Counted from the first letter of the stretch, positions 27,622-38,888 are shown. The stretch: DNA of 64,000 nt from Microterricola viridarii (GCF_001542775.1 NZ_CP014145.1:2356001-2420000), one strand, 5' to 3'. Notes: generated by a model from the letters alone, not told the origin. Program-made: numbers and translations.

Positions 27622-27874
27622 CGACGTGCTCCCTTCCCGACGTACCCCAGGCGGCCGTTCCGCCTCGCACACTGTCGGGCCCATCATAAGCAGTGCAGAT
27701 TGGAACACACGGAGCCCGCGGGCGGTTCGCGAACCGGAATGTCACGGGTCCTTCCCGCGTTTCATTGGGTGCGGCTGGCGGGCAATGCCCGATCGGGGCG
27801 CGCGGCGCCGGGCAGGCAACCTGCTTAGGATGACCTCGGGGCCCCGCGGCTCCGCATGAACGAGGAGGAAGCCC

Positions 27875-28285
27875 ATGAGCTACGAAGTAAACAAGAGCGA
27901 CGACGAGTGGCGGGCCGAGCTCGGCGAGGAGAGCTTCGCCGTGCTGCGCCAGGCGGCGACCGAGCGCCCGTGGACCGGGCCGCTCCTCGATGAGGAACGC
28001 GCCGGCGTCTACACCTGCGGCGCCTGTAACGCCGAGCTGTTCCAGAGCGGCACCAAGTTCGACTCCGGCTGCGGCTGGCCGAGCTTCTACGAGTCGGTGC
28101 GCCCGGAGGCCGTGGAGCTGATCGAAGACGACACCCTCGGCATGACCAGGACAGAGGTGCGCTGCGCCCGGTGCGGCTCCCACCTCGGTCACGTCTTTCC
28201 CGACGGTTTCGGCACGCCGACCGGCGACCGCTACTGCATGAACTCGGTGGCGCTCAACTTCACCGCCGCTCCCCCCACCGAGTAG
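27875..28285 (+). CDS. msrB: Peptide-methionine (R)-S-oxide reductase
   Basis: The 136-residue protein repairs the R form of methionine sulfoxide in proteins. Structural zinc is held by CGACN and CARCGSHLG; the catalytic Cys is in GDRYCMNSVALNF; substrate residues are in GCGWPSFYE. GAGGAGG lies 7 bases before the ATG. The nitroreductase gene follows after 6 bases, suggesting a small redox operon. Confidence 0.96.
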   Translation: MSYEVNKSDDEWRAELGEESFAVLRQAATERPWTGPLLDEERAGVYTCGACNAELFQSGTKFDSGCGWPSFYESVRPEAVELIEDDTLGMTRTEVRCARCGSHLGHVFPDGFGTPTGDRYCMNSVALNFTAAPPTE

Positions 28286-28291
28286 CGCAGC

Positions 28292-28873
28292 ATGTCCGGT
28301 GCTCTCGACTCCCCTGTGCCGCCCCCGGTGCTGGCTGCGGCGCAGGCCAGGCGTTCCTATTCCAAGGTGACGGATGACGCGCCGACGACCGCCGAGCTGG
28401 AGCGGCTGCTCGCCGCGGCCGGCCGCGTCGCCGACCACAGCGCTCTTCACCCCTGGCGCCTGATCGCACTTCGCGGTGAGGCGCGCGTGCGCCTCGGGCG
28501 GGCGCTGGCCGCCGCGGCGGGGGCGAGCGGGTCGGCTGCCGCCTCTCTGGAGGCCAAGCCGCTGCGTGCGCCGCTGCTCATCGCCGTGGTGTTCAGTCCG
28601 CAGCCCAGCCACAAGGTCGCCGAGTGGGAGCAGGAGGCCGTGGCATCCGGTGTCGCCCACCTGATGAGCTTGTTGTTGCACGAGGCCGGCTGGGGAGTGA
28701 TGTGGCGCACCGGGCCGCAGACGCGCGCCAAGAAGGTTGCCACGATGCACGGCCTCGCCCCGACCGAGAAGCTGCTCGGCTGGCTCTATGTCGGCGGTGT
28801 GCCGGAACGCGCGGGCAGCTCTCACGACAAGGCGACGCCCCTGAAGCACCGGCTCAGCACGCTCGAGGGCTGA
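28292..28873 (+). CDS. Nitroreductase-family protein
   Basis: The 193-residue FMN-binding fold has the family pattern: AQARRSYSKVTDDAPTTAEL at the N-terminus (Arg-Arg-Ser FMN-phosphate site), ADHSALHPWRLIALRG, a central GVAHLMSLLLHEAGWGVMWR and a C-terminal LGWLYVGG. It resembles the short NADH-dependent reductases (YdjA/RutE-like). The substrate is unknown. Probably co-transcribed with msrB. Confidence 0.8.
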   Translation: MSGALDSPVPPPVLAAAQARRSYSKVTDDAPTTAELERLLAAAGRVADHSALHPWRLIALRGEARVRLGRALAAAAGASGSAAASLEAKPLRAPLLIAVVFSPQPSHKVAEWEQEAVASGVAHLMSLLLHEAGWGVMWRTGPQTRAKKVATMHGLAPTEKLLGWLYVGGVPERAGSSHDKATPLKHRLSTLEG

Positions 28874-28901
28874 GCACGCTAGGTCTCAGCTGAGATCGTT
28901 G

Positions 28902-29942
28902 TCAGCGGCGGCGGGCGAATCCCCCGCTGGCAACGGCCACGGCGACGAGGGCGAGGGCGGTGCCGGCGATCGTCGAGGGTTCGACGCCCTGCCCGCCCGC
29001 CGCGAGCTCGATGGCCAGCGCGGCCACGAGCTGGCCGGAGACGGTGGCCAGGCCAAGCAGCAACACACCGGTCACCCGCACCAGCGCCGCCTGCACCGCG
29101 ATGAAGACGCAGCCGACCGCCCCGCCGATGTAGAGCCACGGGTCGGTGGGATAGCTGCTCGGCCAGCCGGCAATCCCGTTGTGCACCAGCGCGAACAGCA
29201 CGAGCGCGACGCTGCCGACGAAGAAATTGATCAGCGTCGCGGTCTGCGCGCTGCGGGCCACGGCCCGCACCCGGCCGTTGACCGCCTGCTGCCAACCGAC
29301 GCAGATGCCTGCGACGAAGGGCAGCACGAGCATCCAGATCGGCACCTCGCCGCCGAAGTGGGCAGAGACCGCCCAGCCGACCGCGACGAGGGCCAGGCCG
29401 GAGCCGATCAGGCGGCTCGGCGTGAGTTGTTGCCGACCGCCGGGGCCAATCCCCATCCGGTCCAGCACGAGGCCGCTGATGGTCTGCCCGGCGACGATGG
29501 CGACCGTGAACAGCGCGACGCCGAGCACGGCGGCTGTCAGCCCCTGCGCGGCGACGAGAAGGGCGCCGCCGAGGCCGCCGAGCACCATCCACGGGCGCAG
29601 CACACGCACGCCCTGCGCGTTCGGGCGCAGGCCCTGCGCCACACGCACGAGTCCGGTGCGGCCGGGGCGCCAGAAGCAGAAGACCACCAGCATGATGACA
29701 AGCCCGCCGCCGAAAGAGATCGCGGCGGCCGTGAAGCCGTCGTCGAGGCGCCGGCCCAGCTCGCCGTTGATGCGCGACTGCACGGCGATCAGCGCACCGC
29801 ACGCCGCCCCGACGAGCATGGCGAGCCAGGTGGGCACGTGCCGATGAGTCTCCGCGGCCGGCTGGGCCGCACCGCTGGTCGAGGCGCTGAGGGTCGTGCT
29901 GTCGGCCGCTGCCGTCGTCGTTGGCATACGGGGAGAACTCAT
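28902..29942 (-). CDS. DMT-superfamily transporter, YdcZ/DUF606 type (copy 1)
   Basis: The 346-residue membrane protein is two fused DUF606 halves with about ten hydrophobic segments. Each half starts with the family pattern (ALIAVQSRINGELGRRLDDG in the first, GWQQAVNGRVRAV in the second). Substrate is unknown. The neighbour at 29990-31015 is a clear paralogue of the same length and motif order, so the pair arose by tandem duplication. Confidence 0.85.
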   Translation of the reverse strand: MSSPRMPTTTAAADSTTLSASTSGAAQPAAETHRHVPTWLAMLVGAACGALIAVQSRINGELGRRLDDGFTAAAISFGGGLVIMLVVFCFWRPGRTGLVRVAQGLRPNAQGVRVLRPWMVLGGLGGALLVAAQGLTAAVLGVALFTVAIVAGQTISGLVLDRMGIGPGGRQQLTPSRLIGSGLALVAVGWAVSAHFGGEVPIWMLVLPFVAGICVGWQQAVNGRVRAVARSAQTATLINFFVGSVALVLFALVHNGIAGWPSSYPTDPWLYIGGAVGCVFIAVQAALVRVTGVLLLGLATVSGQLVAALAIELAAGGQGVEPSTIAGTALALVAVAVASGGFARRR

Positions 29943-29989
29943 TGCTCCACCCTAGGCCGCTGTCCGGCGCGCCCCGGAACGCCGGGTTG

Positions 29990-31015
29990 CTACGCGGATG
30001 CCGGCCGGCGCCGCGCGGTGAGCCAGCCGCTTGCCACCACGACCGCGGCGAGCGCGATCAGGGTGCCGGCGATCGTGGAGAACGCGACGGCTTGCCCCGG
30101 CGTGAACAGGTCAAGCAGCAGCGCGGCGACGAGTTGTCCGGACACCGTCGCCAGCCCGAGCAGGAGCACGCCGGTCACCTTCACGAGCACGGTCTGCACG
30201 GCGATCAGCAGGCAGCCGATCGCGCCACCGATGTAGAGCCAGGGTTCGGTGGGGAACTCGGCGGGCCAGCCGACCAGCGAGTTGCGCACCAGCACGATCA
30301 CGATCAGCACGGCGCTGCCCACGATGAAGTTGATCAGCGTCGCGCTCTGTGCGCTCTCTGACACGGCGCGCACGCGGCCGTTGACGGCCTGCTGCCAGGC
30401 GGCGAGGGCACCAGCGATGAACGGCATGATCAGCATCCAGAGCGGCACCGCGCCGGCCAGCTGGGCCGACACCGCCCAAGTGACGGCGGCGAGCGCCATC
30501 ACCGAGCCGATCACGCGGTCGGCCGTGAGAGGCCTGCGCCCGCCCGGAGCCAGCCCGACGCGGTCGAGGACCATTCCGCTGATCGTCTGCCCGGCCACGA
30601 TGGCCACGGTGAACAGGGCGACGCCGAGCACGGCCGCGGTGAGCCCCTGCGATGCCACGAAGAACGCGCCGGCGACTCCGCCGAGCAGCATCCACGGCTG
30701 CAGTTCGCGCTCGCCCTGCGCGTTCGGGCGCAGCGCCCTGGCCACCCGGCCAAGCCCGACCCGACCCGGCTTCCAGAAGCAGAGCACGATCAGCAGGATC
30801 ACGAGCCCGGAGCCGAACGAGATCGCCGCGGCCGTGTAGCCGTCGTCCAGGCTCTGGCCGAGCGCGCCGTTGATGCGCGACTGCACGGCGAGCAAGGCGC
30901 CACCTGCCGTTGCGACAAGGATCGCCAACCACATCGGGAAGTGCACCCGGGGCCGCGCCGCACCCTGCTGGGCCGACTCGGAGGGGGTGGGCGCTGGCAT
31001 CCGATCTGAAGTCAC
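29990..31015 (-). CDS. DMT-superfamily transporter, YdcZ/DUF606 type (copy 2)
   Basis: The 341-residue paralogue of the gene at 28902-29942 has the same two-half layout: ALLAVQSRINGALGQSLDDG and AWQQAVNGRVRAVSES. It starts at GTG 31015 or ATG 31000; neither has a strong binding site. The 47-base gap to the next gene allows co-transcription. The pair could act as a heteromer or transport related small molecules; that is inference. Confidence 0.85.
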   Translation of the reverse strand: MTSDRMPAPTPSESAQQGAARPRVHFPMWLAILVATAGGALLAVQSRINGALGQSLDDGYTAAAISFGSGLVILLIVLCFWKPGRVGLGRVARALRPNAQGERELQPWMLLGGVAGAFFVASQGLTAAVLGVALFTVAIVAGQTISGMVLDRVGLAPGGRRPLTADRVIGSVMALAAVTWAVSAQLAGAVPLWMLIMPFIAGALAAWQQAVNGRVRAVSESAQSATLINFIVGSAVLIVIVLVRNSLVGWPAEFPTEPWLYIGGAIGCLLIAVQTVLVKVTGVLLLGLATVSGQLVAALLLDLFTPGQAVAFSTIAGTLIALAAVVVASGWLTARRRPASA

Positions 31016-31061
31016 CGGCCAAGCCTAAAGCCGACAGAGAGGTGTGACGCGGAGAGAACAG

Positions 31062-31134
31062 GGCCGGCTGCGGGACTTGAACCCGCAACCCCCGCTTTAC
31101 AAGAGCGGTGCGCTACCAATTGCGCCAAGCCGGC
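31062..31134 (-). tRNA. tRNA-Thr (anticodon TGT)
   Basis: The minus strand folds with acceptor GCCGGCT/AGCCGGC, D arm, anticodon stem CCGCT/AGCGG with loop CTTGTAA (anticodon TGT), and T arm GCGGG-TTCAAGT-CCCGC. CCA is not encoded. Confidence 0.95.
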
Positions 31135-31198
31135 ATGAGCGTGATGTTCCACATGGAGCGTTTGGCGCTAAGTGGAACACGACTCGCACTAACAATAA

Positions 31199-31242
31199 CC
31201 GCTCGCCGCCCCGCGTAAAAATCTGCGGTGGCGACGAGCGGT
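31199..31242 (-). terminator. Probable terminator of the DsbA-like gene
   Basis: CCGCTCG pairs with CGAGCGG, with an extended imperfect inner stem, and the minus strand continues TTATTGTT. It lies 22 bases past the stop at 31265. Confidence 0.5.
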
Positions 31243-31264
31243 CGGTGTTGCTGCGGGTGCGGCC

Positions 31265-32176
31265 CTAGCCGGCCGGGGCGGGCGTCGGAGTCGGCGTGGC
31301 GGTCGAGTAGGTCTCACCCGTTGCCTGCTGCACGAATGCGGCGAATTCCTTCGGGTCTTCCAGCGATCCGGCGTACTGCTTGCCGTTGACCAGAACCGTC
31401 GGCGTTCCCTTGACCTTGGGCAGCTCGGTGTTGGGCAGCGGGCCGGTCGTGGCGCGGTCGGTGGCGTCGAGCACCCACGACTTGAACGTCTCGTCGTCGA
31501 TGCACTTGTTGATCTGGCTGGTGTTGGCGACGCCGGCATCCTTGACGCGCTGCTTGATCTCCGAGTTGTTCAGCGCGGCGGTGTTCTCCTCCGGCTGGTC
31601 GGCGAACATGGCCGTGTTGAAGGCGAGGAAATCGTTCGGCGAGTAGTTCGCGACGCAGCCGGCGGCGTTCGCAGCGCGCAGCGAATACTTGGTGCCGGCA
31701 GACCTGCTGATCAGCGTGGCAATCGGGAAGACCTCCAGGGTGGCAGCACCCGAGTCGACCCAGCCTTCGATCTGAGCACCATTGGTGCGCTCAAAGTCGC
31801 CGCAGTAGGGGCAGAGGTAGTCGACCCAGACCCGAATGTTGGCGACCGAACCGGTCTCGTCAGGCTTCGACGGGATGGGGGTGGCGCCGGCAGCCAGGGC
31901 GGGAGTCTCGGCAGCGACGAGGCCCTCACCGATGAGGATGCCGTCGCTGGCCATGTTCTTCGGGCCGGGGCCCTCCGGACGGAAGCTGTTGACCACGACG
32001 AGCGAGACGACGGCGACAACGGCGATGACACCGAGGACGATGCCGCCCTGCAGCATCATCTTGTTGCGTCGGTCCTTCTTCTTCTGCTGTTCGCGCAGCT
32101 CGCGGGCTTTTTGCCGCGCGGCTTCACGACGCTGGTTCTTCGAGGGCCGGGGCTCGGGGGATGCGCCGAAGGTCAT
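31265..32176 (-). CDS. Membrane-anchored DsbA-family thioredoxin-fold protein
   Basis: The 303-residue protein has a basic, Gln/Lys/Arg-rich cytoplasmic N-terminus (1-40), one membrane anchor (about 43-63) and an extracytoplasmic thioredoxin fold (about 110-290). The active site is VDYLCPYCGDFE (CPYC) and the cis-Pro loop is VKGTPTVLVNG. A second Cys pair (AAGC, NKC) may form a structural disulfide. It most likely catalyses disulfide formation in exported proteins, as actinobacterial DsbA-like proteins do. A Thr-Pro-rich tail ends the protein. Confidence 0.9.
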   Translation of the reverse strand: MTFGASPEPRPSKNQRREAARQKARELREQQKKKDRRNKMMLQGGIVLGVIAVVAVVSLVVVNSFRPEGPGPKNMASDGILIGEGLVAAETPALAAGATPIPSKPDETGSVANIRVWVDYLCPYCGDFERTNGAQIEGWVDSGAATLEVFPIATLISRSAGTKYSLRAANAAGCVANYSPNDFLAFNTAMFADQPEENTAALNNSEIKQRVKDAGVANTSQINKCIDDETFKSWVLDATDRATTGPLPNTELPKVKGTPTVLVNGKQYAGSLEDPKEFAAFVQQATGETYSTATPTPTPAPAG

Positions 32177-32455
32177 GTGATCAGTACTCCGAAGGGTGAG
32201 GGGCGCGCAATTTCATGCAAACGCAGTCAAAAGAGTAGGTCTGTTGCCTGTGAAATGACCAATGACACAGCGCAACCCCGAAAATACGACGGATCCGCCC
32301 GTCGCCTGTACCCCGCAAACGGGGCGGGGAGGCGCGGGTTCACGACGGGTGCCTCGCCCATGGCATACTGATTCTGGTCGTCGCTGACCAACAGTGGCAC
32401 CATCCATCACAACGGATCGTCCGGCACGTACCTGCCGGTGAAGGAGACAGTAACC

Positions 32456-33556
<1,101 letters not shown>

Positions 33557-33574
33557 GCACTCTGAACCAATTAC

Positions 33575-33611
33575 AACGGCCGGTGGGGTAACCCGCCGGC
33601 CGTTGTTTTGT
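33575..33611 (+). terminator. Intrinsic terminator of the ABC ATPase gene
   Basis: AACGGCCGG (33575-33583) pairs with CCGGCCGTT (33596-33604), followed by a GTTTTG run, 19 bases after the stop. Confidence 0.85.
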
Positions 33612-33681
33612 GTGCGGATGCCGGAGCACCCGGCATCCGCTCCCCCGCTGCTCCCACCTCACACGACTAGGCTCGAAAATC

Positions 33682-34980
33682 ATGAGTGGTTCCCTCAACA
33701 TCACCTCGGCGATGGCCGATCCCGCCCTGCTCGACCTGCCGTGGCACCTGCCGCTGGACGCCTGGCCGAACGAGAACATTGCGTCACTGCCGAAGGGCAT
33801 CTCGCGCCACCTGGTGCGTTTCGCGCACCTGGGCGGGCACGTCGTCGCCATCAAGGAGACGACGGCCGAGATGGCCAAGGGCGAGTACGAGATGCTGCGC
33901 ACGCTGCAGCGGATGGAGATCCCCTGCGTCGAGCCCGTCGCCGTGATCACCAACCGCAGCGACGGTGAGGGCGAGATGCTCAAGCCGGTGTTGGTGACCC
34001 GCCACCTCAAGTTCTCGATGCCCTACCGGGCGTTGTTCTCGCAGACGCTGCGGCCAGACACCGCGACCCGCTTGGTCGACGCCCTCGCCGTGCTGCTGGT
34101 GCGGCTGCACATCGCCGGCTTCTTCTGGGGCGATGTCTCGCTCTCCAACACGTTGTTCCGCCGCGACGCCGGCGCCTTCGCCGCCTACCTGGTGGACGCC
34201 GAGACCGGCCAGCTCTACACCGGCGGCCTCTCCAACGGCCAGCGCGAGAACGACCTCGAGATCGCCAGGGTCAACATCGCCGGCGAGCTGATGGACCTGG
34301 AGGCCGGCGGCCGCGTGGCTGACGAGCTGGACCCGATCCGCATCTCCAACGGCATCGTCGACGCCTACCGCAAGCTCTGGAAGGAGCTGACCGGCTCCGA
34401 GTCGTTCCACTCCTCGGAGCGCTGGCGCATCAGCGAGCGTGTCGACCGGCTGAACGCGCTCGGCTTCGACATCGAGGAGCTGGCCATCAAGACGGACGAG
34501 ACGGGCACCACGGTGCGCATCCAGCCCAAGGTGGTGGATGCCGGCCACCACCAGCGCCGCCTGCTGCGCCTGACCGGTCTCGACGCCGAGGAGAACCAGG
34601 CCCGCCGACTGCTGAACGACCTGGACTCCTACCGCGCCAGCTACGGCAAGACCGAGTTCGACGAGGAGATGGTCGCACACGAGTGGCTGATGCGCGTCTT
34701 CGAGCCCGTCGTGCGGGCGATCCCGCTCGATCTCAAGGGCAAGCTGGAACCGGCCGAGGTGTTCCACCAGCTGCTCGAGCACCGCTGGTTCATGGCCCAG
34801 CGGCAGGGCCACGACATCCCGCTGGCCGAGGCGCTCAGCTCTTACATCAACGACGTGCTGCGGCACCGCCGCGACGAGGCGACGATGATCGCGCCCGACA
34901 CCGGCCTCATCACCATGGCGATCGGCACCGTGCCCGCCGATGACGACGACGAAGACACCGACTGGCGCCTCAAGGTCTAG
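33682..34980 (+). CDS. DUF4032 protein with kinase-like domain
   Basis: The protein has 432 residues. The N-terminal half has a lipopolysaccharide-kinase-like fold: VAIKETTAEMAKGEYEML (ATP-binding lysine and helix-C glutamate pattern), LHIAGFFWGDVSLSNTLF (catalytic loop, Asp and Asn) and YLVDAETGQ in the metal-binding position. DUF4032 forms the C-terminal half. It could be an active kinase, but the substrate is unknown. It follows the MsiK/UgpC gene, a neighbourhood I recall in other actinobacteria. No clear ribosome binding site is seen before ATG 33682. Confidence 0.8.
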   Translation: MSGSLNITSAMADPALLDLPWHLPLDAWPNENIASLPKGISRHLVRFAHLGGHVVAIKETTAEMAKGEYEMLRTLQRMEIPCVEPVAVITNRSDGEGEMLKPVLVTRHLKFSMPYRALFSQTLRPDTATRLVDALAVLLVRLHIAGFFWGDVSLSNTLFRRDAGAFAAYLVDAETGQLYTGGLSNGQRENDLEIARVNIAGELMDLEAGGRVADELDPIRISNGIVDAYRKLWKELTGSESFHSSERWRISERVDRLNALGFDIEELAIKTDETGTTVRIQPKVVDAGHHQRRLLRLTGLDAEENQARRLLNDLDSYRASYGKTEFDEEMVAHEWLMRVFEPVVRAIPLDLKGKLEPAEVFHQLLEHRWFMAQRQGHDIPLAEALSSYINDVLRHRRDEATMIAPDTGLITMAIGTVPADDDDEDTDWRLKV

Positions 34981-34987
34981 GGGTTTT

Positions 34988-35028
34988 GACAGGCTCAACC
35001 AACGGGGTGTCCGCTGGTTGAGCCTGTC
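34988..35028. repeat. Inverted repeat related to 16042-16088
   Basis: GACAGGCTCAACCA (34988-35001) pairs with TGGTTGAGCCTGTC (35015-35028). The arms share the TTGAGCCTGTCGA core with the hairpin at 16 kb. It lies just past the stop of the DUF4032 gene. Confidence 0.88.
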
Positions 35029-35040
35029 GAAGCCGGGCAG

Positions 35041-35089
35041 AACGCAGAAGTGGCCCCGCACCTCGACGGTGTGGGGCCACTTCTGCGTT
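35041..35089. terminator. Long hairpin between convergent genes
   Basis: A 21-bp stem (35041-35061 with 35069-35089) around a 7-base loop lies between the DUF4032 gene and rlmB, whose 3' ends face each other. It probably ends both transcripts, despite no T run. Confidence 0.7.
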
Positions 35090-35102
35090 CTGCGGGGTGT
35101 TG

Positions 35103-36155
35103 CTACTTCTTGAGAGCGCGCAGGCGGGAGATCTCGTACAGGGTGACGGATGCGGCGATGCCGGCGTTCAGCGACTCGGTCGCGGCGCTGATCGGGATCG
35201 ACACGACGGCGTCGCAGGTCTCGGTGACGAGACGGGACAGGCCCTTGCCCTCGCTGCCGACAACGACGACGACCGGGCGGTCGGCCAGCTCGAGGCCGGG
35301 CAGCGAGACATCGCCGCCGCCGTCCAGGCCGAGCACGAAGACACCGGCGGCCTTGTACGCCTTGAGGGTCTGCGTGAGGTTCGTGGCCATGGCGACGGGC
35401 GTGCGGGCTGCGGCACCGGCCGAGGTCTTCCACGCCGAGGCGGTCAGGCCAACCGAGCGACGCTGCGGCACGATGACGCCCTGGCCACCGAAGGCAGCAG
35501 TGGAGCGGATGATGGCGCCGAGGTTGCGCGGGTCGGTGATGCCGTCCAGCGCGACGAGCAGCGGGGTCTCGCCGCGGGCGATGATCTGCTCCAGCAGCTC
35601 GGTCGGGTGCGCGTACTCGTACGGCGGCACCTTGAGCGCGAGGCCCTGGTGCACGCTGTCGCGGCCGGCGAGGCGGTCCAGCTCTGGGCGCATGACCTCG
35701 AGGATCGGGATGCCGTTGGCGGTGGCCAGCTTGAGGGCCTCCTTGACACGGTCGTCCATCTCGACGCGGGTCGCGACGTACAGCGTGCTGGCGGGGATCT
35801 TGGCGCGCAGCGCCTCGACCACCGAGTTGCGGCCGGTGACGATCTCGGTCTCGTCTGCCGACTTCTGGCGGCGTCCGCCGGCCGGGCGGGCAGACACGGA
35901 GACGTTGCGCGGGGCGCCGTCGGGGCGACCGGCGTCGCGGGGGCCCGCGACGCGACGCTTGCCGCCGCTGGCCGCCTCGTAGCGCTCGTTGGCCGCCTTG
36001 CGCTTGCCGGCGGGGTGGTACGGACGGTCTTCGGCCTTGGGGGTGGGCTTCTTGCCCTCCAGCGCCTGACGGCCCTGGCCGCCGGAGCCTACCTGCGGTC
36101 CGCGGGCGCCCTTTCGGACGGCGCCGGCGCGGGGCTTTCCAGTTGTGTTCTTCAT
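35103..36155 (-). CDS. rlmB: 23S rRNA (guanosine-2'-O-)-methyltransferase RlmB
   Basis: The 350-residue SpoU-family methyltransferase has a basic, disordered N-terminal 100 residues (Lys/Arg/Gly-rich), a substrate-binding domain starting [15 protein letters not shown], and a SPOUT catalytic domain. Its motifs are [31 protein letters not shown] and [17 protein letters not shown]. RlmB methylates G2251 of 23S rRNA. The start ATG overlaps the cysS stop (ATGA). The order rlmB-cysS-ispDF-carD matches Rv3579c-Rv3583c of M. tuberculosis. Confidence 0.93.
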   Translation of the reverse strand: MKNTTGKPRAGAVRKGARGPQVGSGGQGRQALEGKKPTPKAEDRPYHPAGKRKAANERYEAASGGKRRVAGPRDAGRPDGAPRNVSVSARPAGGRRQKSADETEIVTGRNSVVEALRAKIPASTLYVATRVEMDDRVKEALKLATANGIPILEVMRPELDRLAGRDSVHQGLALKVPPYEYAHPTELLEQIIARGETPLLVALDGITDPRNLGAIIRSTAAFGGQGVIVPQRRSVGLTASAWKTSAGAAARTPVAMATNLTQTLKAYKAAGVFVLGLDGGGDVSLPGLELADRPVVVVVGSEGKGLSRLVTETCDAVVSIPISAATESLNAGIAASVTLYEISRLRALKK

Positions 36156-37567
36156 GATTCCAGACTCCAATGTGCACCCGTCTGGGTGTCTTCGAGGGTG
36201 ATTCCCGCCGCCGTCAGTTCGGCGCGGATACGGTCTGCTGCCGCATAGTCTTTGTTGTCACGCGCGGTGGCGCGATCGTCGATCAGCCGGGTGACGAGCG
36301 CCTCGAGGGCGGCACGGGCCGCGGTGTCCTCGTTCGACGCCCACTCCGGCGAGAGCGGGTTGATGCCGAGAACCTCGGTCATCGCGACGACCTCGGCCCG
36401 GGCGGATGCCGCGGTCTGCAGGTCTTCGGCGTCGAGCGCGGCGTTGCCGGCCCGCACGGTCTCGTGCAGCACGGCGAGCGCCTGCGGCACGGCGAGGTCA
36501 TCGTCGAGCGCGCTGGCGAAGGCATCCGGAACCTGTCCGAGCGCGACCCCGGTGAACCGGGTGCCGGCCAGGCGCCGGTCGACCCGGGAGAGGAAGCTCT
36601 CGATGCGCTCAAGTGCCGCCTCGGCCTCCGGCAGCGAACCGGCCGAGTAGTCGATGGTGGAGCGGTAGTGCGCCGCCGCCAGGTAGTAGCGCAGCACGAG
36701 CGGCCGCGCCTGCTCGAACAACTCGGCCGCGTAGACCGAGTTGCCGAGCGACTTGGACATCTTCTGGCCGCCGGTGTTGACCAGGCCGTTGTGCACCCAG
36801 TAGTTGGCGAAGCCGTGGCCGGCCGCGCGCGACTGGGCCAGCTCGTTCTCGTGGTGCGGGAAGCGCAGGTCGAGGCCGCCGCCGTGAATGTCGAACTGGG
36901 CGCCGAGGTAGCGCTCGGCCATCGCAGAGCACTCGATGTGCCAGCCGGGGCGGCCCGGGCCCCACGGGCTGTCCCAGTTGGCCGAGGCGGGCTCGCCGGC
37001 CTTCTGCCCCTTCCAGAGGGCGAAGTCGCGGGGGTCGCGCTTGCCGCGCGGGTCGGCGTCGACCGCCGCCTCCATGTTGTCGCGGTTCTGCCGGGTCAGC
37101 GCGCCATAAGCGGGCCAGCTGGCCGTGTCGAAGTAGACGTCGTGGCTGTCATCGGCCGCTGGGTAGGCGTGCCCGCGCTCGATCAGCGAGGCGATGATCG
37201 CCTGCATCTGCATGATGCTCGCGGTCGCGCGCGGCTCGTAGGTCGGGGGCAGGATGCCGAGCCGGTTGTAACCGGCCGTGAACTCGAGCTCGACGCGGTA
37301 GGCCAGCGCCCACCACGGCTCGTGCTCGCTCGCGTTGGCGAGCACCTTGTCGTCAATGTCGGTGACGTTGCGCACGAAGGTGACGGCGAAGCCGCGGTAG
37401 TGCAGCCAGCGGCGCAGCAGGTCATAGACGAGGGCGCTGCGCAGGTGGCCGATGTGCGGGCTGGACTGCACCGTGGGTCCACAGACGTACATGCCGACCT
37501 GACCCGGTGTGATGGGGGTGAAGTCGCGCAGGGCCTGGGCCTGGGAGTCGTAAAGTCGCACTGTCAC
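36152..37567 (-). CDS. cysS: Cysteinyl-tRNA synthetase
   Basis: The 471-residue class-I synthetase has [19 protein letters not shown] (zinc Cys and HIGH motif), [13 protein letters not shown] and [16 protein letters not shown] (zinc ligands), [11 protein letters not shown] (KMSKS loop) and a C-terminal anticodon-binding region. It charges tRNA-Cys. Length and location beside rlmB and ispDF identify it as CysS rather than the shorter mycothiol enzyme MshC. Start GTG 37567. Confidence 0.95.
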   Translation of the reverse strand: MTVRLYDSQAQALRDFTPITPGQVGMYVCGPTVQSSPHIGHLRSALVYDLLRRWLHYRGFAVTFVRNVTDIDDKVLANASEHEPWWALAYRVELEFTAGYNRLGILPPTYEPRATASIMQMQAIIASLIERGHAYPAADDSHDVYFDTASWPAYGALTRQNRDNMEAAVDADPRGKRDPRDFALWKGQKAGEPASANWDSPWGPGRPGWHIECSAMAERYLGAQFDIHGGGLDLRFPHHENELAQSRAAGHGFANYWVHNGLVNTGGQKMSKSLGNSVYAAELFEQARPLVLRYYLAAAHYRSTIDYSAGSLPEAEAALERIESFLSRVDRRLAGTRFTGVALGQVPDAFASALDDDLAVPQALAVLHETVRAGNAALDAEDLQTAASARAEVVAMTEVLGINPLSPEWASNEDTAARAALEALVTRLIDDRATARDNKDYAAADRIRAELTAAGITLEDTQTGAHWSLES

Positions 37568-37623
37568 CCGACGAGTCTACCGGCGCGGGGCTGTACTCTA
37601 CCTCAGTGCCCGGCTCACCCGGC

Positions 37624-38853
37624 TCAGACGCCCTCGCCGAGAGCTGCGCTCGGCACCAGGAGGGCGGTCGCGATCGCGGCCACGCCCTCGCCGCGACCGG
37701 TGAAGCCGAGCCCGTCGGTCGTCGTTGCGGCGATGCTGACGGGGGCGTTCAGGATGCCGGTGAGCAGCGCCTCTGCCTCGACTCGCCGGGGTGAGAGCTT
37801 CGGCCGGTTGCCGAGGATCTGCACCGAGACGTTGCCGATGGCGAAGCCGGCCTGCTCGACGAGGCGCTTGGTCTCACGCAGGAACACCTCGCCGTGGGCG
37901 CCGGCCAGGCGCGGGTCGTCGGTGCCGAAGATGCCGCCGATGTCGCCGAGTCCGGCGGCCGCCAGCAGCGCGTCGCAGACGGCGTGCACGGCGACGTCGC
38001 CGTCGCTGTGGCCGGAGAGGCCGCGCTGGCCGGGCCAGTACAGGCCGGCGATCCACAGCTCGGGGCCGGCATCCGCCGCATCGGCGCTCCCGGGTGCGAA
38101 GGCGTGCACGTCCATGCCGGTGCCGACGCGCGGGGCAGACGCGGCTGCGGCCGGGGCGGCAAGCAGCCGCTCCGCGCGGGCGAGGTCCCACGGCGTGGTG
38201 ATCTTGAACGCCAGTTCGTCGCCGGCGACCGTGCCGACGGGGTGCCCGAACGCGGCCAGCAGGGCGGCGTCGTCGGTGAAGTCGGCGGCCGGGTCGGCAT
38301 ATGCCTCATCGAGCTCGGAGCGCACGAAGCCCTGCGGGGTCTGCACGGCGGCGAGCTCCGCGCGGTCAACGGTCTCCTGCACGGTGCCGGCGGCATCGAC
38401 GCGCTTGATGGTGTCCACGACGGGCAGCGCCGGGATCACGCCGGAACCCGTTGCGCGCACGGCCGCGATCACCGCCTCGAACTGGGCGGCGGGGGTGAGC
38501 GCGCGGGCTGCGTCGTGCACCAGCACGACGGTGACGCCGGGCGCGACGGCGGCCAGCCCGGCCGCGACAGAGAGCTGCCGGGTAGCTCCCCCAGCCACGA
38601 CGCTGGTGTAGCCGATGGCGGGGCCGGCGGATGCAGTCACGATCGCCCTGGCGCTCTGCAGCTCGGCATCGGGGGCCACCACGATCAGCTGCACCGGCTC
38701 GGCCAGCGTGAAGATGCCGTCGAGGGCATGTGAGAGCATCGGGCGCCCGGCCAGCGGGGCGAAGGCCTTGGGCTCCGGCCGGCCGAGCCGGGTGCCGCTG
38801 CCGGCGGCCACCACGATCACCGCAACGTCGACACTGTCACCCGAGAAGTCCAT
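37624..38853 (-). CDS. ispDF: Bifunctional IspD/IspF isoprenoid enzyme
   Basis: The 409-residue fusion covers two steps of the methylerythritol phosphate pathway. IspD (about 1-235) has [18 protein letters not shown] and [12 protein letters not shown]; it makes CDP-methylerythritol. IspF (about 245-409) has GTGMDVHAF with metal ligands Asp and His, [20 protein letters not shown] and [15 protein letters not shown]; it makes the cyclodiphosphate. In M. tuberculosis these are two separate adjacent genes (ispD Rv3582c, ispF Rv3581c); here they are one. The 31-base junction region (about 235-245) is Ala-rich. Confidence 0.95.
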   Translation of the reverse strand: MDFSGDSVDVAVIVVAAGSGTRLGRPEPKAFAPLAGRPMLSHALDGIFTLAEPVQLIVVAPDAELQSARAIVTASAGPAIGYTSVVAGGATRQLSVAAGLAAVAPGVTVVLVHDAARALTPAAQFEAVIAAVRATGSGVIPALPVVDTIKRVDAAGTVQETVDRAELAAVQTPQGFVRSELDEAYADPAADFTDDAALLAAFGHPVGTVAGDELAFKITTPWDLARAERLLAAPAAAASAPRVGTGMDVHAFAPGSADAADAGPELWIAGLYWPGQRGLSGHSDGDVAVHAVCDALLAAAGLGDIGGIFGTDDPRLAGAHGEVFLRETKRLVEQAGFAIGNVSVQILGNRPKLSPRRVEAEALLTGILNAPVSIAATTTDGLGFTGRGEGVAAIATALLVPSAALGEGV

Positions 38854-38888
38854 GCTCCGAGGCTACCGCGCGGCCCAGCCGGCAACAC

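Noticed and set aside
33784..36177. 797-codon minus-strand frame across DUF4032 and rlmB
   Set aside because: It is antisense to one gene and out of frame with the other; composition is Arg/Gly/Pro-rich and no domain is visible.
36152..37567. MshC (mycothiol ligase) instead of CysS
   Set aside because: Length (471), HIGH/KMSKS motifs, anticodon-binding tail and the rlmB/ispDF neighbourhood all fit CysS.
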